Source: Dokdonella_A sp046347015 (GTDB lineage: Bacteria; Pseudomonadota; Gammaproteobacteria; Xanthomonadales; Rhodanobacteraceae). From it: a stretch of 46,319 bases of DNA. The stretch covers positions 1 to 46,319 of the forward strand of contig JAXMHA010000023.1 in NCBI GenBank assembly GCA_046347015.1, written 5' to 3'. The stretch's first letter is position 1. Each line of letters begins with the position of its first letter. A program made the position numbers and the translations under genes. The notes beneath the pieces are model-generated. The model searched no databases. It had not been told where the DNA came from and worked only from the letters and a program-made list of their open reading frames with translations. Positions 27,922 to 37,800 of the stretch are shown here, in pieces.

Positions 27922-29010
27922 TCAGGCCTTCATCGGGTTGGGATCCGGCCCACTGAACAGCAATGGCTGGTCGGACACGGGTTCGGGCGCGTGGAAGTTT
28001 CCGAGTCCGACGCCGACCAGCCGGTACAGGGTCGCGTCGGGCAGGTCGACGCGTGCTCGCAGCGCGACCGCAACGTCGGCCAGTTGCGCGGCGCTCGCGG
28101 GTGGGGTGGGCGGCGTGTCGTGACGCGTCAGGATCCGAAAGTCGCGAGTCTTCAACTTCAGGATCACGGTGCGGCCCGTCGCTTCGGCGCGTCGCGCGGC
28201 GATCCAGACGCGCCCCGCGAGGCGGCGGATGTCGGGTTCGAGTTCGGACAACGGGCGGTCGAGTTCGAACGTGTCTTCGGCCGAAATCGACAGCGTCGGA
28301 CGCTCCGCTTCGACCGGGCGCTCGTCGATGCCGTGCGCGAGTTCCGACAGGCGCGAGCCGTGACGTCCGAATTCACCCGCGAGATCCGCGACCGGCATCG
28401 CGCGCAGATCGCCGACGGTGCGGATGCCGATCGCGGCAAGTCGTCGCGCGGTGACCTTGCCGACGCCGGGAAGGCGGTCGACCGCCAGTGGTGCGAGAAA
28501 CCCGAGGACTTCTTCCGGGCGGATCACCTTGAGGCCGTCCGGCTTGTTGCAGTCCGATGCAATCTTGGCGAGGAACTTGTTCGGCGCCACGCCTGCCGAC
28601 GCGGTGAGTCCGGTTTCGTTCCGGATCGCATTGCGGATTTCCTGCGCGATCGACGTGGCTGACCGGCCATCGGCGGTCGCGCCGCTGACGTCGAGATAGG
28701 CCTCGTCGAGCGACAGCGGCTCGACGAGGTTCGTGTACCGGAGCAGGATCGCGCGAACCGTCGCCGACACGGCCTTGTAGCGCCGGAAATCCGGCGGCAC
28801 GACGACGAGCTGCACGCAGCGCGCCTCGGCCGTGCGCAGCGGCATCGCCGAGCGGATGCCAAAGCGCCGCGCTTCGTACGATGCGGCGCACACGACCGAC
28901 CGGTTGCCGGTCCACGCGACGACCAGCGGCACGCCCCGCAGCGCCGGATTGTCGCGCTGCTCGACGGACGCATAGAACGCATCCATGTCGATGTGGATGA
29001 TCTTGCGCAC
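27922..29010 (-). CDS. dinB: DNA polymerase IV (Y family)
   Basis: This 362-residue translesion polymerase copies damaged templates without proofreading. Catalytic residues are Asp8 (IDMDAFYASVE) and the pair Asp102-Glu103 (SLDEAYLD). The helix-hairpin-helix LPGVGKVTARRL and the little-finger domain with LKLKTRDF follow. I take GTG 29010, because VRKIIHIDMD aligns with the first residues of E. coli DinB; a TTG at 29055 would add 15 unrelated residues. The C-terminus ends QPLLFSGPDPNP, without an evident beta-clamp pentapeptide other than possibly QPLLF. No LexA box was recognised in the short upstream gap. Confidence 0.95.
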   Translation of the reverse strand: MRKIIHIDMDAFYASVEQRDNPALRGVPLVVAWTGNRSVVCAASYEARRFGIRSAMPLRTAEARCVQLVVVPPDFRRYKAVSATVRAILLRYTNLVEPLSLDEAYLDVSGATADGRSATSIAQEIRNAIRNETGLTASAGVAPNKFLAKIASDCNKPDGLKVIRPEEVLGFLAPLAVDRLPGVGKVTARRLAAIGIRTVGDLRAMPVADLAGEFGRHGSRLSELAHGIDERPVEAERPTLSISAEDTFELDRPLSELEPDIRRLAGRVWIAARRAEATGRTVILKLKTRDFRILTRHDTPPTPPASAAQLADVAVALRARVDLPDATLYRLVGVGLGNFHAPEPVSDQPLLFSGPDPNPMKA

Positions 29011-29204
29011 GCTGGAAGGCGGGCTCGCGGTTCCGGCCGGATCGAGGCTCCGCAAATGCTACATCCGCGCCCTGCGGAAGCGTCGCGGCCGGACAGCGCA
29101 AGGCGCCGGTTTCCTACACCGCGATGCGACCTCGCGCGGTCGCGCCACCTCGAGCGATCGGCGATCGTTCCCACCCACACATCACGGATCGGGAGGAGCT
29201 ACGC

Positions 29205-29762
29205 ATGAACACCATTCATTGCGCTCGGTGGGTCGCGGCATTGGCAGGGCTCGCGCTCGGAAGCGCAGCGGTCATTGGCCACGCGGGGCCGGTGTACAAG
29301 TGCGTCGGTCTCGACGGCCATCTTGCTTATCAGGACACGGCGTGCGCGGAAGGACAGCACCAGCACGAAGTCACCGGATTGCCCGTCGATCCGCCGCGGG
29401 CGGCGACGGCCACGCACTCCACCGCGGCGAAGCAGGCGCCATCCCGTGAAACGCATCACCATGCCGGGCGCCGATCCGCGCCTCCCAAGGTCGTGATGTC
29501 CTGGGAGTGCCGGGCCGCGGACGGCGAGGTGTTCTACCGCCATTCGCGCTGTCCCGGGTCGATTCGCCCGGATGGCGCCGTCCGGGCGGGCCGGCACGCG
29601 CGCTCGTCCTCGGTCAGCGTCACGGCGACGCCGATTCCGCGCACCCAGGCGTGCCAAAGGTTGCGCGCCGCGGGTGCGATCGGCCGGGATGGTCGAGCCC
29701 GCGATGAATCCGTCTCGACCTACGATCGCAACCGCGGCCAGGATCCGTGCCGGCGGTACTGA
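29205..29762 (+). CDS. Small exported protein with DUF4124 domain
   Basis: This 185-residue protein has a signal peptide (RWVAALAGLALGSAAVIGHA). A DUF4124-type motif follows: VYKCVGLDGHLAYQDTACAEGQ, the Tyr-Lys-Cys...Tyr-x-Asp-x-x-Cys pattern common in Xanthomonadales. A second Cys-containing motif, SWECRAADGEVFYRHSRCPG, looks like a diverged repeat of the first. The rest is Arg/Ser-rich. GGGAGGAG at 29191-29198 is a strong ribosome site for ATG 29205. Function is unknown. It is divergent from dinB. Confidence 0.8.
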   Translation: MNTIHCARWVAALAGLALGSAAVIGHAGPVYKCVGLDGHLAYQDTACAEGQHQHEVTGLPVDPPRAATATHSTAAKQAPSRETHHHAGRRSAPPKVVMSWECRAADGEVFYRHSRCPGSIRPDGAVRAGRHARSSSVSVTATPIPRTQACQRLRAAGAIGRDGRARDESVSTYDRNRGQDPCRRY

Positions 29763-29850
29763 AGGTTCCGCGCCGCGCTCCCCGCGGGCGAACGTCGACG
29801 ATGACCGGTACACTGGACGCATGCGTGCAGGCCTCGGATCGTGCTCGAAG

Positions 29851-30567
29851 ATGCCCCGCATGGCGGCGGCTGTCGCATTCGCTGCGGTGCTGTCGCTCGT
29901 CGCCTGTTCGCAGCAGGCCTCGCAGCCAGCGACTCCTCCCGTGGCCGCGACGCCAGTGCCGCAGCCGCAGGCGGCGCGCGAACTCGACATGTATCGCAAA
30001 CTGCTGGCCGAGAAGAGCTACGAACTCGCGGCGCCGATCGGGGAGGAAATCGCGACGCGGTTCCCCGGCAGCGGCGCGGCACAGGAAGTCGGCGCAACCC
30101 TTGCCGATGTGCGGGCGAAAGCCGATGCGTCGGCGCGCGAACGGCGGCTGTCGCGGTTGTGGAGCTATCAGTCGGGCAGGGAATCGGGCGGTGACCAGGT
30201 CACCGCGTCGATCTACGCCAACGAGCAGCCCGGCGTCGATCGTGTTCGCCTCGTGCTGCGCCGTCATTCCGCGTGGGGCCAGAGCGTGTACCTGTTCGCG
30301 GGCGGCAAGGGATTCGCCTGCAAAGGCATCTGTACGATACCTGCGCGTTTCGACGACCACGCGGTGGCACTCAAGGCGTATCTACCGGAAACCGGCGAGC
30401 CGGCGATCTTCATCAAGGATGACGCCGGATTCATCGCGCGCCTCGCGAAGACGCGGAAGCTTTCGCTCGACGTGGACTTGAAGGACGCCGGCCGCAAGAC
30501 CCTGGTGTTCGATGTCGGCGGATTCGACCCGGCGAAGTTCCCGCCGTTGAAGAAGGTGAAAGGCTGA
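29851..30567 (+). CDS. Putative lipoprotein, function unknown
   Basis: This 238-residue protein has a lipoprotein signal MPRMAAAVAFAAVLSLVAC; lipidation is predicted at Cys19 (lipobox LVAC). A Pro/Ala-rich linker, a helical segment (RKLLAEKSYELAAPIGEEIATRFPG) and a beta-rich C-terminal domain containing a CKGIC pair follow. An alternative ATG at 29821 adds ten residues. I prefer 29851 because the signal length is more typical and a TACACT box lies at 29809-29814. The gene ends 14 bp before the glycosylase-like gene, so the two may be co-transcribed. I do not recognise the family. Confidence 0.75.
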   Translation: MPRMAAAVAFAAVLSLVACSQQASQPATPPVAATPVPQPQAARELDMYRKLLAEKSYELAAPIGEEIATRFPGSGAAQEVGATLADVRAKADASARERRLSRLWSYQSGRESGGDQVTASIYANEQPGVDRVRLVLRRHSAWGQSVYLFAGGKGFACKGICTIPARFDDHAVALKAYLPETGEPAIFIKDDAGFIARLAKTRKLSLDVDLKDAGRKTLVFDVGGFDPAKFPPLKKVKG

Positions 30568-30581
30568 TCACGAGACGTGCG

Positions 30582-31205
30582 ATGTCGCGAGCCGAAGCGC
30601 ATCCCGTGCTGGCGGGTCTCCCACCCGAGGTCGGGCGGACCTGCCGGCTGCTGATCCTGGGATCGATGCCCGGTGCGCGGTCGCTGGCGGCAGCGCAGTA
30701 CTACGCGCACCCCCGCAACCTGTTCTGGCCGTTCATGGGACGGCTGTTCGATGCCGGCCCCGAACTCGCCTACCGGCAGCGGCTGGCGCGCCTCGCGGGT
30801 CTCGGCATCGGCTTGTGGGACGTGATCGGATCGTGTCGACGCGACGGGAGCCTCGACAGTGCGATCGACCGGTCGAGCGTCATCGCGAACCCCGTCGCGT
30901 CGTTGATCCGTGCGCGGCCAGCGCTCGTGATGGTTGCGTTGAACGGTGCCCGCGCGAGGCAGGCGTTCGAGCGGCATGTGGCACCGCATCTCGACGGCGG
31001 GCGGCGGCGTCGCCTGAGCGTATTGTCCCTGCCGTCGACCAGCCCCGCCAATGCAAGCCAGACCGAGGATGCCAAGTTCGCCCGCTGGTGCGTCCTGCGC
31101 GCTGGCGTGGCCGATCGGGGCCCCCTTGCCAGCGCGCGCCGGACGTTGGAAATTGGCAGCCATCCCGTTCGCCGACCTGAAGGAGCACTCCATGAAACTT
31201 CGTGA
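30582..31205 (+). CDS. DNA-deoxyinosine (hypoxanthine) glycosylase-like protein, UDG superfamily
   Basis: This 207-residue base-excision enzyme would remove deaminated adenine (hypoxanthine) from DNA. Family motifs are LLILGSMPGARSLAA near the N-terminus, YYAHPRNLFWPFMGRLF, GLWDVIGSCRRDGSLD and the late LPSTSPANA. These fit the UDG family 6 group. Family members are usually about 160-170 residues. Here about 35 further residues (after FARWCVLRAG) run through the ribosome site and start of the next gene, overlapping it by 14 bases. The tail may be non-functional read-on. The start ATG 30582 lies 14 bp after the lipoprotein stop. Confidence 0.82.
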   Translation: MSRAEAHPVLAGLPPEVGRTCRLLILGSMPGARSLAAAQYYAHPRNLFWPFMGRLFDAGPELAYRQRLARLAGLGIGLWDVIGSCRRDGSLDSAIDRSSVIANPVASLIRARPALVMVALNGARARQAFERHVAPHLDGGRRRRLSVLSLPSTSPANASQTEDAKFARWCVLRAGVADRGPLASARRTLEIGSHPVRRPEGALHETS

Positions 31206-31650
31206 TTCGACTTCGACCGCGGCCGTGTTCGCCCTGGTACTCGCGATTTGCGGCATCGGCACGGCGTCAGCCGCCTCGGCTTCGCTCGAGTGCAAGCTCT
31301 CGTTTTCGCTGAAGGGCTGGTCCGCGATCTACAAGCGGGCCGATGGCCATGGCACCGTGAAGTGCGACGACGGAACGTCGATGAAGGTGCGCATCGAAGC
31401 CCGCGGCGGGGGGCTCACGGTGGGCAAGTCCCGCATCGACAACGGGACCGGCACGTTCTCGAATGTGCACCACATCGGCGACGTGCTGGGCGACTATGCC
31501 GCCGGCGAAGCGCATGCTGGCGTCGTCAAGTCGAGTACCGCGCGCGTGATGACCAAGGGCGAAGTGTCGCTCGCGCTGGCCGGGACCGGCGAGGGAGTGG
31601 ACCTCGGCGTCGCCTTCGGCCGGTTCACGATCAGCCGCGCGAAGAAATAG
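31192..31650 (+). CDS. Small exported protein, function unknown
   Basis: This 152-residue protein has a signal peptide (STAAVFALVLAICGIGTASA). The mature part is a single beta-rich domain (LECKLSFSLKGWSAIYKRADGHGTVKCDDG, then GTGEGVDLGVAFGRFTISRAKK). The Cys pair in the mature part could form a disulfide. AAGGAG at 31180-31185 marks ATG 31192 as the start. It overlaps the end of the glycosylase-like gene by 14 bases. A strong hairpin at 31718-31740 follows. I do not recognise a named family. Confidence 0.8.
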   Translation: MKLRDSTSTAAVFALVLAICGIGTASAASASLECKLSFSLKGWSAIYKRADGHGTVKCDDGTSMKVRIEARGGGLTVGKSRIDNGTGTFSNVHHIGDVLGDYAAGEAHAGVVKSSTARVMTKGEVSLALAGTGEGVDLGVAFGRFTISRAKK

Positions 31651-31717
31651 CACTGGAAGTCGCGTCCGCGGGGATCCCAGGCCTCGGGACGCCCGGCCGC
31701 ATCGCGCCTGCTGGCGG

Positions 31718-31740
31718 GTACGGCCGGATCCCGGCCGTAC
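31718..31740 (+). terminator. Hairpin after the small exported protein gene
   Basis: A perfect 10-bp stem (GTACGGCCGG / CCGGCCGTAC) with a 3-base ATC loop lies 68 bp past the stop codon. There is no T-tract after it. It may end the transcript before the TonB receptor gene. Confidence 0.5.
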
Positions 31741-31793
31741 ATGCAGATGAGGCACTGGCCCACCCGGCTCATTTCGTGCTAGCGTTTTGAATT

Positions 31794-31810
31794 GTTACGT
31801 ATCCGTTACG
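31794..31810 (+). promoter_or_regulatory. GTTACG direct repeat spaced one helical turn upstream of the TonB receptor
   Basis: GTTACG occurs at 31794-31799 and again at 31805-31810, exactly 11 bp apart, in the most A+T-rich part of the leader (starting TTTTGAATT at 31785). This suggests a regulator site or promoter about 70 bp before ATG 31876. The regulator is unknown. Confidence 0.3.
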
Positions 31811-31875
31811 CCGACGTTGCGAAAAGGTCCTCGGCGGGGCGGGCTCGAAGTCGTTCGCAATCGGGGAGATGTGCG

Positions 31876-34761
31876 ATGGTGCGAATTCATCCGGCTTTGC
31901 TGTCGATGGTGTTCGTGTTGGGGGCGGTTTCGACGCCGGCCATGGCGCAAAACCGGCCCGGTGACGATACCCAGAAGCTGCAGGTCATCGAGGTCACGGG
32001 CTCGCGCATCAAGAGCGCCGAAGTCGCCGAACAGACGCCGGTCATCACGCTGTCGGCGCAGGACATCAAGGCCACCGGCCTCGCCTCGATCGGCGACATC
32101 ATCCAGCAACTCTCGATCAGCGGTTCGTCGCTGAACACGAAGTTCAACTCCGCCGGCAACTTCGGCTTCGCGCCGGACGGCTCGGGCGTCGGTTCCGGTT
32201 CGACGACGATCTCGCTGCGCAACCTCAACGCGAAGCGCACACTGATCCTCGTCGATGGACTGCGCTGGGTCAACGAATCGTCGGCGTCGGGTGTCTCTGC
32301 GGCGGTCGACCTCAACACGATCCCGGCCAGCATCGTCGAGCGGATCGAGATCCTGACCGACGGCGCTTCGTCGCTGTACGGATCGGACGCGATCGCCGGC
32401 GTCATCAACATCATCACGAAGAAGAAGCAGGACGGCGTCGGCCTGAATGCGTACTACGGGAACTACACCGTCGGCGACGGCCAGACCTATTCCGGCGATG
32501 TTTCGCTCGGTGGTTCGGGCGAGCGCTTCAACTTCTTCCTCGACATCAGCCACTACAAGCAGAACGAGATCAGCTCCGGTGACTGGGCACAGTCGAGCTT
32601 CTGCGTGCCGGGTACCGGCCTCTCGAACTGCTCGTCGGCAACGCCGTATACGCGCGTGCTGTTCGACACGCCCGGCGGTACCGACTACGACGGCCTGTGC
32701 CCCGGTGGCTTCTGCAGCATCACCGCGAACGGCGTGGCCGGCCCGAGCGGCGTGCAGGATTTCCCGGGCGGATACCACCATTTCACGACCGATGACCGCT
32801 TCAACTTCGCGCCGTACAACCTGCTGCTGACGCCGTCCGAGCGCACCGGCTTCTTCGCGCACGGCGACTACAAGCTGACCGACAACATCACCTGGTACAT
32901 CAAGGGCCTCTACAACACCCGCAAGTCGGTCAACCAGGCGGCGCCGGAGCCGATCTTCCTCGGCCAGGCATTTTGCTTCCTGATCGACCGCTGCTACACG
33001 ACGGGCGTCGACGTGACCAACCCGTACAACCCGTTCGGCTTCACGCTCGATCCGTCGAGTCCCGACATGGGCATCGGCCGCCGGCCGGTCGAAGGCGGGC
33101 CGCGCGTTTTCTCGCAGGATGTCGATACGCGTTACTTCGCGACCGGTCTGAACGGCACGTTCGCCTGGGGCAGCCACACCTACAACTGGGACGTCAACGT
33201 CGTCCGCTCGACCAACGACGCGACGCAGGACGTCACCGGCACCTACAACATCGCGCACATCCAGGAAGCGCTCGGGCCGCTGTCGATCTGCGAAGCCGAC
33301 CCGGCCTGCGTCCCGCTCAACCTGTTCGGTGGCCCCGGCACGATCACGCCGGAGATGCTCGCGTACATCCAGTACCACGAGCATGACACCAGCCACCAGT
33401 CGCTCGGCATCGTCACGGCCAACATCTCGGGTGACCTGTTCGCGATGCCGGCCGGCAACCTCGACTTCGCGGCCGGTTACGAGCACCGCAACCTGTCCGG
33501 CAACTACCAGCCGGACGCCGTCGTCGTCGCGGGTGATTCGAACGGCGTGCCGTCGAAGCCGACTGCGGGTGGCTACAACGTCGACGAGTTCTACGTCGAG
33601 TTGAATGCGCCGCTGCTGGCCGACATGGCCTTCGCCAAGGCGCTCAACATCGACCTGTCGTCCCGCTACTCCGACTATTCGACGTTCGGCGGGACGGTCA
33701 ACAGCAAGATCGGCCTGCGCTGGCAGGTCAACGACGACGTGACGCTCCGCGGCACGTGGGCGCAGGGTTTCCGGGCGCCGTCGATCGGCGAGTTGTACGG
33801 CACGTTCTCGCGTTTCGACGCGACGCTGCAGGATCCCTGCAACAACGCGACCGGTCAGCTTGCCGCGAACTGCATGACGCTCGGCGTGCCCGATCCGGCC
33901 AACTTCTTCCAGTCGAACTCGCAGATCTCGGTGCTGACGGGCGGCAATCCGAACCTGCAGCCGGAGCGTTCGCGCAACATCACGCTGGGTGCGGTCTACA
34001 GTCCTTCGTGGGCCGAGAACCTGCCGTGGTCCGACAAGCTCGACTTCGAGCTGACCTACTACAAGATCAAGGTCGACAACGCGATCCAGGCGAAAAACGC
34101 GCAAACGCTCCTCGACCGCTGCGCAGAGGATCTCGATCCATCGGCGTGCAGCGTGCAAGGACGCAACGCCGCCGGCTACGTCACGTTCCTCAACGACACG
34201 CTGGAAAACCTCGGCCGCGTCGACACGGCGGGCTTCGACTTCACCGTGTCCTGGCTCGGCAACGAGACGTCGATCGGCCGCTTCGGCGCGTCCTGGCAGT
34301 CGACGTACGTGAAGAGCTACAGCGCGGTCGACACCGCGACGGGCCTACCGGAACCGAACGCGGTCGGCGTCGAAGTGACGGACAGCGGCATTCCGCGGGT
34401 CCGCTCGACGCTGCGCGCGACGTGGGCGCTCAACGACTGGACGGTCGGCTGGGCGGTTCGCTACCTGTCGTCGCTGACCGAAGACTGCGCAGCCGCGGCG
34501 GGCTTCCCGATCTGCGAGCATCCGGATCCGACGCCACGGTACCCGGACGGTTCGAACCGCCTCGGTGCGACGACGTACCACGACGTGCGCGCGAGTTGGA
34601 ATGTTCCGGTCGGCAAGCCGCTGACATTCTCGGCCGGCATCAACAACATCTTCGACCACGACCCACCGGTGTGCCTGTCGTGCTCGTTGAACGGCTACGA
34701 CGCGTCGAACTACGACCTGCCGGGCCGCTTCTTCTACGTCGAGGCCAGCCTGAAGTTCTGA
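31876..34761 (+). CDS. TonB-dependent outer-membrane receptor
   Basis: This 961-residue protein has a signal peptide (MVRIHPALLSMVFVLGAVSTPAMA-QN). It is followed by LQVIEVTGSRIKSAEVAEQTPV, the plug start typical of the large Xanthomonadales receptor group, and the plug motifs ISLRNLNAKRTLILVDGLR and IEILTDGASSLYGSDAIAGVINIIT. The rest is a beta-barrel of about 700 residues with ASFAxGYE-like strands (FAAGYEHRNLSG; TWAQGFRAPSIGELYG) and the terminal strand RFFYVEASLKF. GGGGAG at 31863-31868 marks ATG 31876. Relatives import peptides, saccharides or iron chelates. No substrate-defining neighbour is present, though peptidase genes are abundant here. A good terminator follows. Confidence 0.94.
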   Translation: MVRIHPALLSMVFVLGAVSTPAMAQNRPGDDTQKLQVIEVTGSRIKSAEVAEQTPVITLSAQDIKATGLASIGDIIQQLSISGSSLNTKFNSAGNFGFAPDGSGVGSGSTTISLRNLNAKRTLILVDGLRWVNESSASGVSAAVDLNTIPASIVERIEILTDGASSLYGSDAIAGVINIITKKKQDGVGLNAYYGNYTVGDGQTYSGDVSLGGSGERFNFFLDISHYKQNEISSGDWAQSSFCVPGTGLSNCSSATPYTRVLFDTPGGTDYDGLCPGGFCSITANGVAGPSGVQDFPGGYHHFTTDDRFNFAPYNLLLTPSERTGFFAHGDYKLTDNITWYIKGLYNTRKSVNQAAPEPIFLGQAFCFLIDRCYTTGVDVTNPYNPFGFTLDPSSPDMGIGRRPVEGGPRVFSQDVDTRYFATGLNGTFAWGSHTYNWDVNVVRSTNDATQDVTGTYNIAHIQEALGPLSICEADPACVPLNLFGGPGTITPEMLAYIQYHEHDTSHQSLGIVTANISGDLFAMPAGNLDFAAGYEHRNLSGNYQPDAVVVAGDSNGVPSKPTAGGYNVDEFYVELNAPLLADMAFAKALNIDLSSRYSDYSTFGGTVNSKIGLRWQVNDDVTLRGTWAQGFRAPSIGELYGTFSRFDATLQDPCNNATGQLAANCMTLGVPDPANFFQSNSQISVLTGGNPNLQPERSRNITLGAVYSPSWAENLPWSDKLDFELTYYKIKVDNAIQAKNAQTLLDRCAEDLDPSACSVQGRNAAGYVTFLNDTLENLGRVDTAGFDFTVSWLGNETSIGRFGASWQSTYVKSYSAVDTATGLPEPNAVGVEVTDSGIPRVRSTLRATWALNDWTVGWAVRYLSSLTEDCAAAAGFPICEHPDPTPRYPDGSNRLGATTYHDVRASWNVPVGKPLTFSAGINNIFDHDPPVCLSCSLNGYDASNYDLPGRFFYVEASLKF

Positions 34762-34786
34762 CTCCGCTATACGGATGGAAACCTGG

Positions 34787-34807
34787 CGGGCCGCCTTGCG
34801 CGGCCCG
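34787..34807 (+). terminator. Intrinsic terminator after the TonB receptor
   Basis: A perfect 8-bp G+C stem (CGGGCCGC / GCGGCCCG) with a 5-base loop is followed by TGTGGTTTTC. It lies 25 bp after the receptor stop and before the convergent permease/peptidase gene. Confidence 0.65.
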
Positions 34808-34851
34808 TGTGGTTTTCAGGGGAACGGGGTCGGGTTCTGCACCGGATCCGG

Positions 34852-37800
34852 TCACGGGATGGCGTGGTCAAGGGTGACCGATGCGCGATTGTCGTCGCTG
34901 ACACGATCGACCAGTTCGTTGAACGGGTCAATGCCGGCCTCGTACGGATTGCCATCGACGGTGACCGTGATGGTGCTGTCGCCGTCCTTGACCGGCACCT
35001 TCGCGAGGTACAGCGGCTTCTCGTCCTGCTCTTCGCCGCTTTCGCTCTTCGCGAACACGCCGATCTCGATCGGAATGTCCACCTTCGCCCGCGTTTCCTT
35101 GCCCTTGCCGTCGGCGTAGTACTTGGCCGCGTGCACGTCCATCGTCACCTCGTACTTGCCGTCGGGCAACTTTCTTGCGCTCGCCTTGACCATGCGGTCA
35201 TCGAACAGGGTGATCTTGTCGAAGAAGTCGGTGACGAGATCCTGGTACTCCGGCCCCGCTTCGGCACGGATGTCCGCGACCAGGTCGCGCGTGTCGGTAT
35301 AAGGCGGTTGCTGGAACTTCACCTTGTCGAGCCACTTGCGCAGTGCCGCGTTGACCTCTTCCTCGCCGATGTAATCCTGCAACGCGTAGAAGATCACCGA
35401 CCCCTTGGCGTAGTGGATGTATTGCTGGTTCTCGACCAAGGCCAACGGCATTTCTTCGACACGCTCGCCGCCACGGCCGCGCAGGTAGTTGTCGAGCTCG
35501 TACTTCAGGAACTTGCGCATCTTCGTCGGCCCGTACAGGTGCTTCATCACCATCAGCGCCGAATACTGCGCCAGCGATTCGTCCAGCATCGTCACGCCCT
35601 GGACCTTCGCACCGATCGCCTGGTGCGCCCACCACTGGTGGGCAATTTCGTGGGCCGTGACGTAAGTTACGTAATCGATGTCCGACGGCTTGCGCAGGTC
35701 GGCGATGAAACCGATCGACTCGGAGTACGGCACGGTGTTGGCAAAGGACTGCGCAAAGCTCGCGTAATCCGGGAACTCGAGGATCCGCAGCTGGCGAAAC
35801 TGGTAGGGCCCGAAGTGCTGCGTGTAATAGTCCAGCGACAGCCTCATCGCCTTGAACATCCGTTCGATGTTGTACGGATGCTGCGGGTCGTAGTAGATCT
35901 CGAGGTTCACATCGCGCCACTTGTCGCGCGCGACCTTGTAGCGCGCCGACTGGAACGAAAAGAAATTCAGGATCGGCGTGTCCTGCACGTAGTGGAAGTA
36001 GCGCCGGCCGTCCTTCTCCCATTCCTTCTGCAGGTAGCCCGGGGCCAGCGCGATCTGGTCTGCGCTGGTCGAAAGCGTGGCCTCGAAATGCACCCAATCG
36101 GCGTCGCAGGAAATCAGGTTGTTGCCGTGCGCCGCGGCATCGTCGCGCTTGGGCATGCGTTGCGCGGGGCCCAGTCCGTACTTGCGCCGGTCGTTGTTGT
36201 CCTTGAGCTGGCGCCATGCGTCGTAGCAGAACTGCGGGAGCATCCCGCTGGTGAGCGAGATGCCGTTGTGCACGATCTGGTCGCCTGCCGGCTCGTTGGC
36301 AAAACCCGGATAGGCAACGTGGTAGCGAAACCCGAACGGCATCGACGCCCCGGGCGCCAGCGGCGTATCCAGCTTGTACAGGTAGAACCCCTGCTTCTCG
36401 TCCGCGAGTTTCGTGGTGTGCGCCGGGAAATCGAGAGCGGTCCTGAACTCGCGCGTTTCCGGTGTCGGCAGCTGGACCAGCAGCGTGTCGATCGACCGAG
36501 CGCTCTTGTTGACCAGTACGTAATGTCCGTCGATGTCCACCCGCCGTTCGGCAGGGTACATCGCCACGTCCACCTTCACGTCGGTGATGCGTGGCTGGGC
36601 GAACCCCAGGTACTTGCGGTAGTCCTTTTCATACTGCGCCGCGAGTTTCTGGCCCTCGTCGTAGGTCTGGTAGCGGTACAGGCCATGGGTGTTGTGGAAC
36701 AGGAATGCCCCGACCGCGACAAACCCGGCGAGCGACAGCACCAGCGTGATGCGTGCGGCCCAGCCGAAGCGCTGCCACGCGATCCGGCCGCGTGCGCGCC
36801 AGCCGGTGGTGGTGCCACGCACCCAATACAGCGCCGCGATCACCAGCAACGCGACCGAGAACAGGTACCAGTAGGCGTGGAACCACAGGTTGCCGACCCA
36901 GAACGAGCCGAATCCGTTCATGTCCGAATACGGCGTGCCGGGGGCGCGTCCGTACTGGTAAAGGTTGTCGGTCAGGCGAAGCTGCTGCAACGTGATGACG
37001 AGAATGATGTACGCCAGCAGCAGCGCATAGCCCACGAACTTGTTGTTGGCCCATACCTGCAACACCACTGCGAGGATGGCGAGCGACATGAAGGCCAGCA
37101 GGCCGAATCCCATGTATTGCAGGTACAGCAAGGGCTGCAGGTGCGTGTACCCCTGCGACAACTGGTAACCCATGCACACCACGGAGCCGATCGCGAAGAA
37201 CACCACGATCACCATCGCCAGCGCGGCCAACTTCGAGAGCAACGGAATCCAGTCCGGGGTCGGGAAGGCATCCACGACCTCGCTGACGCGCGCGCCGCGC
37301 TCCCGCCATACCAGTTCGCCGGCATAGAACCCAAGCACCAACAGCAGCAGCCACGTGAATGAATCGTTCATCGCCTGCGCCATCGTGTGCGTCACCGGAT
37401 ACACACGGGTGCCGAAGATCTGGCCACTGAAGACGAGGATTGCCACGAGATTGGCAAGTCCGCACGCCAGCATCCCCAGGAACGGGGTCCCGCGCAGCAC
37501 GAAGCGTGTGTCGAACCAGGCAAGCTTGCGGAATTGCCGGAATCGCGTGGCGAAGTCGCCGCGCAACGACACGCTCGGCAGCACCACCGATGCGGCATTC
37601 GACACCTGCGGTGCAATCGTGTCGGCCTCGCGCTTTCGACGCGGTAACAGGCGCAGCCCCTCGCGATCGGGCTTGAACAAGGCAAATGCCGCCGCCAGCA
37701 GCACCGAACCGACTGCGAGCCACAATCCGCGATTGCCCAGGATCAGACCCGTGAGTTGCGGGACCAGCGTGTTGCGGTCAGCCGGGGTCCAGTAACGCGT

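Noticed and set aside
31795..34158. 787-codon frame antisense to the TonB receptor
   Set aside because: Arg/Asp/Val-rich composition and no motifs; explained by codon bias of the real gene.
34807..37362. 851-codon frame antisense to the permease/M1 fusion
   Set aside because: Low-complexity arginine/histidine/valine-rich sequence, a shadow of the real peptidase domain.
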